From JANMEX01 sp043776635 (GTDB lineage Bacteria; Pseudomonadota; Alphaproteobacteria; Rhizobiales; Rhizobiaceae): 29,059 nucleotides of DNA. Numbering within the stretch: the stretch's first letter is position 1; each line of letters begins with the position of its first letter. A program made the translations under genes and the position numbers. Of this stretch, positions 24,484 through 29,059 are shown in pieces. The stretch covers positions 1 to 29,059 of the forward strand of contig JAYVRA010000040.1 of assembly GCA_043776635.1 (NCBI GenBank). Reading direction: 5' to 3'. The notes under the pieces are model-generated. The model made no database searches. It was given only the letters and a program-made list of their open reading frames with translations, and was not told where the DNA came from.

Positions 24484-25680
24484 ATGACCCAAGACCCAAG
24501 ATTAGCCGAATGGCTCGCCGCGCTGCGTGACGGCGTTTTATCGTCCAAATTTGTCAAACTCAGTTTGAACAAGTCAACGCCCGCCGCCGGTGATTTAAAA
24601 AGCATAGACGCCCGCCCGTTGATGATTAAGGGCGAGGTGAAATTATCTTTCACTTATCACCACAAAACCAATGACATTGTGAAAAATTACACGGTGGACG
24701 AAGCGTCCGCGTTGGTAACAGCGTTTCTGTCAGACAAGTTCGCCAATGGCCGCCTGTTCACTCTGGATGCCGATTTGCAATTGACGCGCCAAGGCACTGG
24801 CCACGCGTTGCACCGCCATCCGCCAACAGAAACCAACGCGCCAAAGCTCGACCATAACCGCGCCAAAAACCGCATTGTTGGCGGCGGTAAGGGTTGGATG
24901 AACGCGCTGGGACTGGCGGATTTGCAAGGCAACATTTTGCCTGCCGCACAAGATAAATACCGCCAAATCAACAAATACATCGAGATTTTAGATAATCTTA
25001 TCAAGCAGTTGCCGCCTGAACGGCTCGACGAGTTCCGCCCGCTGAAAATCATCGATATGGGCGCGGGCAAAGGCTATCTCACCTTTTCTCTTTACGATCA
25101 TATCACCAACACGATGAAACACACTGCCGAAATAACGGGCGTCGAGTTCCGTGCGGACATGGTGAAACTATGCAACCAAACCGCCTTCGCCAGCAATTTT
25201 GAGCGCCTGAATTTCGTTGAAGGCACAATCGAAGGCTTTGATTGCTCCGGTGCAGACATCGTTATCGCGCTTCACGCATGCGATACCGCGACCGACGATG
25301 CCATCGCCAAAGCCATTAAAGCCGATGCCTCGCTTATCGTCGTCGCGCCGTGCTGCCACAAACAAATCCGCCGCGAAATGGCGAAGTCCAACGGTACAGA
25401 AAATCCTCTGAATTTCCTCTTGAAATACGGCACTTACGTCGAGCGCATCGCCGAAATGGTAACAGACGGTATGCGCGGCGAGCTGATGGAATTGTCGGGC
25501 TACAAAACTAACCTGTTCGAGTTTATTTCCGATACACACACACCTAAAAACGTGATGATAGTGGCATCGAAACTAGCCAAGCAACCGAAAGAAAACGCAG
25601 CATTGCAAGCATCACTGGCCAAAACCAAACAGCAGTTTGGGATAGGGAAGCATTATTTGGAAGGGTTGTTGGAGTCCTAA
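24484..25680 (+). CDS. SAM-dependent methyltransferase (Methyltransf_32-like)
   Basis: A 398-residue protein. The N-terminal half (to about 180) is family-specific, with HALHRHPPT and a glycine-rich NRIVGGGKGWMNALG. The C-terminal half is a class I methyltransferase fold: motif I IIDMGAGKGYLTF, acidic strand GVEFRADMV, ALHACDTATDDAI, and the loop VVAPCCHKQIR. The ALHACD...PCCH pattern is seen in the family that includes eukaryotic tRNA methyltransferase TRMT13 relatives, so an RNA substrate is possible but unproven. It probably shares a transcript with the lipoprotein gene. Its last four bases overlap the end of the convergent exporter gene. Confidence 0.85.
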   Translation: MTQDPRLAEWLAALRDGVLSSKFVKLSLNKSTPAAGDLKSIDARPLMIKGEVKLSFTYHHKTNDIVKNYTVDEASALVTAFLSDKFANGRLFTLDADLQLTRQGTGHALHRHPPTETNAPKLDHNRAKNRIVGGGKGWMNALGLADLQGNILPAAQDKYRQINKYIEILDNLIKQLPPERLDEFRPLKIIDMGAGKGYLTFSLYDHITNTMKHTAEITGVEFRADMVKLCNQTAFASNFERLNFVEGTIEGFDCSGADIVIALHACDTATDDAIAKAIKADASLIVVAPCCHKQIRREMAKSNGTENPLNFLLKYGTYVERIAEMVTDGMRGELMELSGYKTNLFEFISDTHTPKNVMIVASKLAKQPKENAALQASLAKTKQQFGIGKHYLEGLLES

Positions 25681-26316
25681 AGCCCTTGCCAGACCGTCAG
25701 CACTGCCATCACGATAAACAGCCATCCGGCGCCCCGGCCGATCAAGATCGTAAACCGTGGATTGGTCAGCAGAAAATCCCTCGCATTATCCGCTGCCAGC
25801 CCCGGCCCGCCATAGATGGAAAACTGGATAACCGCAGTCATGAGCCCTATCACAAGCGCTTGGCCCGCGATGTTGCCATACTGCGGCTTCACAAATTGCA
25901 GATAGACCGGGAGCACAAACATATAGGCCTTGGGGTTCAAAATGCATGTAATCGTGCCTTGCCGGAAGGCCACCGGTAGCGAGTACTTGGTTTTGCTATC
26001 CACCGTATCAATCACAATCGAACTGCGGATAAGAGTAACCCCGATCCACGCCATATAGGCCGCGCCAACAAAGATCATAACCGTGAAAAGTGAAGGCGCA
26101 AGTTTTAGCAATCCGCCGGCACTCACTGCCCCTCGGCAGCGTGTGAAACACCCGGCCAAACGTAATTCCGGCAGTCGCCGCCAGTCCTGCTTTGTGCCCG
26201 CCAGTGCGCGCATTCGTAATAACGAACAGCATATCCATACCCGGCACAATGATGATACCAAACAGCAGCACCGCAAAGGTGGATAGGTTTTCATCGTACG
26301 ACATGAGCAGCGTCAT
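25677..26316 (-). pseudogene. LysE/RhtB family amino-acid exporter, frameshifted
   Basis: Frame A (from 26316) reads MTLLMSYDENLSTFAVLLFG, then VPGMDMLFVITNARTGGHKAG and GITFGRVFHTL, the typical LysE/RhtB N-terminus. After about residue 60 (near 26130) the frame becomes meaningless. The proper continuation, GAVSAGGLLKLAPSLFTVM then GAAYMAWIGVTLI, is in the next frame and runs to the stop at 25677. One extra base, or two missing, around 26128-26137 explains this. Joined, the protein would have about 210 residues with six helices, the normal size. It is either a recent pseudogene or a sequence error. The exported substrate is unknown. Confidence 0.8.
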
Positions 26317-26379
26317 ATCTCAAACGCAGCTATTGCCAAGGGGCAAGGGTGCCATGCTCGTGACAATTCTTGTCAGTGG

Positions 26380-27069
26380 CTAAACATCATCATGCCATTC
26401 GCCCATCGCTTCAATCATTTGCGGAAGCTGAGCATGGCGGTTTATCACCGTCTCCGCGCCAGCCTCGGTGAGGCGCTCGCCGTGGCCGGTGTAAGTGTGC
26501 GACCCGCCGGTAAACCCGATCACCCGCATACCCGCCGCCCGTGCGGCACGAACGCCGGGGAGGGAATCTTCGATAACAATCGTACGGGCAGGGTCGGCGT
26601 TAAATTGTGCCGCGCCGTAGAGGAACACATTAGGGTCCGGTTTGCCGAGCTTGGTTCCCACTTCGTAGGCAGCAAAAATATGGGGCTCGAAAAAACGCAT
26701 CAAATTCGTGCGGGTAAGCGAAATTTTCAGCCGCTCGCTGCTTGAGTTCGAACAAATGCACTTTGGCAGTTTGATTCGCTTCACCGCGCGGTCCGCGCCC
26801 TCAATCATATCCAACTCGTTTGCCAGCGCCAAATCCACCAGCCTCTCAGACCTATCAATCAGGCTTGCCGAAAGCGGAATGCCCGCGCTTTTTTCCACTT
26901 CAAGCAAAATCTGCTTCCACGTCATGCCCGCATAGCGCTCGGACATTTCCTCGTGGCTGATTTCATAGCCGGCGTCGGTCAGCAGCTTGGCCTCAATCTT
27001 GGCCGCCAAAATCTCGCTATCGACCAAAACACCATCGCAATCAAAAATAACCAGTTGAGGTTTGAGCAT
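26380..27069 (-). CDS. HAD-superfamily phosphatase (subfamily IA)
   Basis: A 229-residue haloacid-dehalogenase-type hydrolase of the phosphoglycolate phosphatase/beta-phosphoglucomutase group. Motif I is D10-C-D12-GVLVDSE, motif II is the ICSNSSSERL region, the lysine is in GKPDPNVFLYGA, and motif IV is VIEDSLPGVRAA. A helical cap lies between motifs I and II. The phosphorylated substrate cannot be told. Start MLKPQLVIFD is at 27069 with GGAA upstream; a 19-codon extension has no family character. It is divergent from ccrM, with 138 bases between them. Confidence 0.88.
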   Translation of the reverse strand: MLKPQLVIFDCDGVLVDSEILAAKIEAKLLTDAGYEISHEEMSERYAGMTWKQILLEVEKSAGIPLSASLIDRSERLVDLALANELDMIEGADRAVKRIKLPKCICSNSSSERLKISLTRTNLMRFFEPHIFAAYEVGTKLGKPDPNVFLYGAAQFNADPARTIVIEDSLPGVRAARAAGMRVIGFTGGSHTYTGHGERLTEAGAETVINRHAQLPQMIEAMGEWHDDV

Positions 27070-27207
27070 TAAACAATTCCAAATGAGAGAAGGCGCGGCA
27101 ATACAGGAAGCTATTGGCGCAATCAAATGCTTTCGCTCTTCACCGAAAATTTACCCTGTTCGGTAACTATGTACCACGAGTAATGTGTAAATCAGTGTGG
27201 TGCGTTT

Positions 27208-28338
27208 ATGTCAGCAGTTCGCCTTGTGTCCGAAATGGGCATCAGCCCGTCGAAATCAGAAAATTGGCTGAACACCATATTGAAGGGCGATTGCGTCGCC
27301 GCGTTGGATGCGTTGCCGGATAATTCGGTCGATCTCATTTTCGCCGATCCCCCCTACAATCTCCAGCTTAACGGCGATCTGCACCGTCCCGATCAGTCCA
27401 TGGTAGATGCCGTGAATGATCACTGGGATCAATTCGAGAGCTTTGCCGCCTATGATGCGTTCACCCGCGCATGGATGCTGGCGGCCCGCCGTGTGCTCAA
27501 ACCCACAGGCTCCATCTGGGTCATCGGCTCCTATCACAACATCTTCCGTGTAGGTTCAATCATGCAGGACTTAGGCTTCTGGATGCTCAATGATGTCGTG
27601 TGGCGGAAAAACAATCCGATGCCGAATTTTCGTGGCCGCCGTTTTCAAAACGCGCACGAGACCATGATCTGGGCCTCCAAAGATGCAAAATCCAAGGGCT
27701 ATACGTTCAATTACGAGGCCATGAAAGCCTCGAACGATGATTTGCAAATGCGCTCGGATTGGCTGTTCCCCATTTGCACGGGTGCAGAGCGTTTGAAGGA
27801 TGAAAACGGCGACAAAATCCACCCGACACAAAAACCGGAAGCGCTGCTGGCCCGTGTCATCATGGCCTCATCCAAGCCGGGCGATGTGGTGCTAGACCCG
27901 TTTTTCGGCTCCGGCACAACAGGCGCAGTCGCCAAACTTTTGGGCCGCAATTACGTCGGCATTGAGCGCGAGCAGAAATACATTGACGCGGCATCTGCCC
28001 GAATATCCGCCGTCGTGCCGCACGGCAAGGCCGAGCTGACAGTCATGACCGGCAAACGCGCCGAGCCGCGTGTCGCCTTCGTCTCGCTGTTAGAAAGCGG
28101 CCTGATGAAACCCGGCACAGTCCTAACAGACGCCAAAGGCCGGAACGGAGCCATAGTCCGCGCCGACGGCACGCTGGCCGTGAATGGAACCGCCGGATCA
28201 ATCCACAAAATGGGCGCAGTGGTGCAGGGGCTGGATGCCTGCAACGGGTGGACTTATTGGCATTTTGAAGTGAATGGCAAGCGGGTAGCGATTGACATGC
28301 TGCGGCAGGAAGTGCGGGATGGGATGGCGGTGGCGTGA
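27208..28338 (+). CDS. ccrM: CcrM-type GANTC adenine-N6 DNA methyltransferase
   Basis: A cell-cycle-regulated orphan methyltransferase that modifies adenine in GANTC; usually essential in rhizobia and in Caulobacter. The 376-residue protein has the beta-class order: catalytic D47-PPYNLQL first, then the SAM-binding segment LDPFFGSGTTGAVAKLLGRNYVGIE. The HPTQKPEALLARVI stretch is also present. The C-terminal ~100 residues (from about AEPRVAFVSLLESG) form the RAMA-like domain typical of CcrM. ATG at 27208 has only a weak ribosome site; ATG at 27235 is an alternative. No GANTC site or obvious CtrA box was seen in the 138-base upstream gap. Confidence 0.94.
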   Translation: MSAVRLVSEMGISPSKSENWLNTILKGDCVAALDALPDNSVDLIFADPPYNLQLNGDLHRPDQSMVDAVNDHWDQFESFAAYDAFTRAWMLAARRVLKPTGSIWVIGSYHNIFRVGSIMQDLGFWMLNDVVWRKNNPMPNFRGRRFQNAHETMIWASKDAKSKGYTFNYEAMKASNDDLQMRSDWLFPICTGAERLKDENGDKIHPTQKPEALLARVIMASSKPGDVVLDPFFGSGTTGAVAKLLGRNYVGIEREQKYIDAASARISAVVPHGKAELTVMTGKRAEPRVAFVSLLESGLMKPGTVLTDAKGRNGAIVRADGTLAVNGTAGSIHKMGAVVQGLDACNGWTYWHFEVNGKRVAIDMLRQEVRDGMAVA

Positions 28339-28384
28339 GCCGCAGTTGGTACCACACTTAATTTACCAACAAACTGGGACGCGC

Positions 28385-28433
28385 GATCTCTCCACCTCTG
28401 GGGGAGATGTCCGACAGGACAGACGGGGCGCCT
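28385..28433. repeat. Solo RIME-like arm
   Basis: GATCTCTCC at 28385, GGGGAGATGTCCGACAGGAC and GACGGGGCGCCTC match the right arm of the paired element at 14013-14067 with a few differences. No inverted partner is found nearby. It follows the ccrM stop by 46 bases and could be a decayed element or a single-arm insertion that may serve as a 3' stem for ccrM. Confidence 0.75.
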
Positions 28434-28534
28434 CTCTGCGAGATTTCAGTATTATCGCAATGAAGTCTGCATTTGAACTCGATTGCGATAAAAACATGGA
28501 CAAAGTTACATGCTATCCTAATTTTGGAGTGGCA

Positions 28535-28666
28535 TTAAACTGGAGCCAAACCAAGTTCTTTAAGTAGGTCTAGGGCCTTCCCCAGTCGTCCATTTTCAGT
28601 CTTTACACCTTTGCGGCGAACAATTTCACTTTTCCAATCACCAACTTTCTCGAAAAATGAAGGTCT
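28535..28666 (-). pseudogene. C-terminal fragment of an unrecognised gene
   Basis: A minus-strand frame of 43 codons reads FFEKVGDWKSEIVRRKGVKT then ENGRLGKALDLLKELGLAPV and stops at 28535. The charged, amphipathic helical character looks like a real protein tail. Its upstream part is missing: an in-frame stop lies at 28667, close to the palindrome and transposase remnant at 28683 onward. I infer that the insertion element truncated it. The family is not recognised. Confidence 0.35.
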
Positions 28667-28682
28667 CTACCCGTTCTTCGGG

Positions 28683-28705
28683 GAATTGATTCACCGGATC
28701 AATTC
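28683..28705. repeat. 8-base inverted repeat at the insertion-element junction
   Basis: GAATTGAT and ATCAATTC form a perfect inverted repeat around a 7-base centre (TCACCGG). It lies at the point where readable transposase sequence begins and the upstream gene tail ends, so it may belong to the end or the deletion joint of the insertion element. Confidence 0.5.
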
Positions 28706-29059
28706 CTGATCCTCGAACTATCGGGCGCACCAAAGGCGGCCTGAATTCCAAACTTCATGTTGTTTGCGATGGTGTAGGCCGTCCGCTGGTTTTATTGCTC
28801 ACCGAGGGCCAAATGAGCGACTTCAAGGGCGCTGCGCTGATGTTTGACGCCATTCCCGATGCCAAAGCCCTGCTGGGCGACAAAGGCTATGATGCCGATT
28901 GGTTCCGGCAAGCGCTGCAAATGCGTGGCATAGAGCCCTGCATCCCGTCCAAATCAAACCGCAAAACCCAAATTCCTTTCGACAAGACGCTCTATAAACA
29001 ACGCCACAAAATCGAGAACATGTTCGGCAAGCTCAAAGACTGGCGACGCATCCACACCC
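28690..29059 (+). mobile_element. IS5-family transposase, 5'-truncated, runs off the window
   Basis: One open frame from 28690 to the window end reads TIGRTKGGLNSKLHVVCDG, then LLLTEGQMSDFKGAAL, LLGDKGYDADWFRQAL, CIPSKSNRK and KIENMFGKLKDWRRIHT. This is the C-terminal half of a DDE transposase of the IS5 family. The second aspartate (codon 28879) and the glutamate (codon 29014) are present. The first aspartate and the whole N-terminal half are missing, and an in-frame stop lies just upstream at 28687. The remnant cannot encode an active transposase by itself. The right end of the element is outside the window. Confidence 0.85.

Noticed and set aside
27070..27207. CtrA or GANTC regulatory site ahead of ccrM
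   Set aside because: No TTAA-N7-TTAA box or GANTC site could be read in the 138-base gap.
28292..28567. Plus-strand open frame after ccrM
   Set aside because: It starts inside ccrM in another frame and crosses the solo RIME-like arm, with no recognisable domain.

Overview
The window looks like a chromosomal segment of an alphaproteobacterium of the order Hyphomicrobiales (Rhizobiales). Four things support this: the gene order coxB-coxA-ctaB-coxF-ctaG-coxC-DUF983-surf1-ispH-thrB-rnhA; the order thrC-M16 peptidase-GNAT-EAL protein; a CcrM-type GANTC methyltransferase and an IalB-family protein; and RIME-like palindromes of the kind described in rhizobia. No rRNA, tRNA or CRISPR array was recognised.

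Left part (1-1461): a decayed major-facilitator transporter remnant, an IalB-family secreted protein on the minus strand, and a 337-base divergent spacer. Positions 1462-10639 form one long plus-strand block. It holds the aa3-type cytochrome c oxidase subunits II, I and III with assembly factors (heme o synthase CtaB, copper chaperone CtaG, SURF1, a 48-residue CoxF-like membrane peptide, a DUF983 protein), then ispH, thrB and rnhA. Several genes overlap by 1-4 bases, which suggests translational coupling. Hairpins follow coxA and coxC inside the block, and a palindromic repeat separates ispH from thrB. A minus-strand peroxiredoxin converges on rnhA.

Middle part (11163-17485): an accessory stretch. 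It has a lone repeat arm, a large methyltransferase/putative restriction gene broken by one frameshift, a near-perfect RIME-like inverted repeat, a DsbD-N-like periplasmic protein, a YqgE protein, an AT-richer quinone oxidoreductase and a cupin protein.

Right part (17447-28338): a minus-strand block reading thrC, M16 peptidase, GNAT acetyltransferase, then a large membrane sensor with PAS, degenerate GGDEF (GGDQF) and EAL domains. After it come a lipoprotein and a SAM methyltransferase (plus), a frameshifted LysE-type exporter and a HAD phosphatase (minus), and ccrM (plus). The last 700 bases hold a solo RIME-like arm, a gene tail and a truncated IS5-family transposase that runs off the window.

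The core genes are ordinary rhizobial housekeeping genes. The unusual content is the frameshifted restriction-modification-like gene, two families of palindromic repeats, the degenerate GGDEF sensor, and several broken genes. I did not find a convincing multi-gene undescribed system. All calls come from reading translations and motifs, with no database search.
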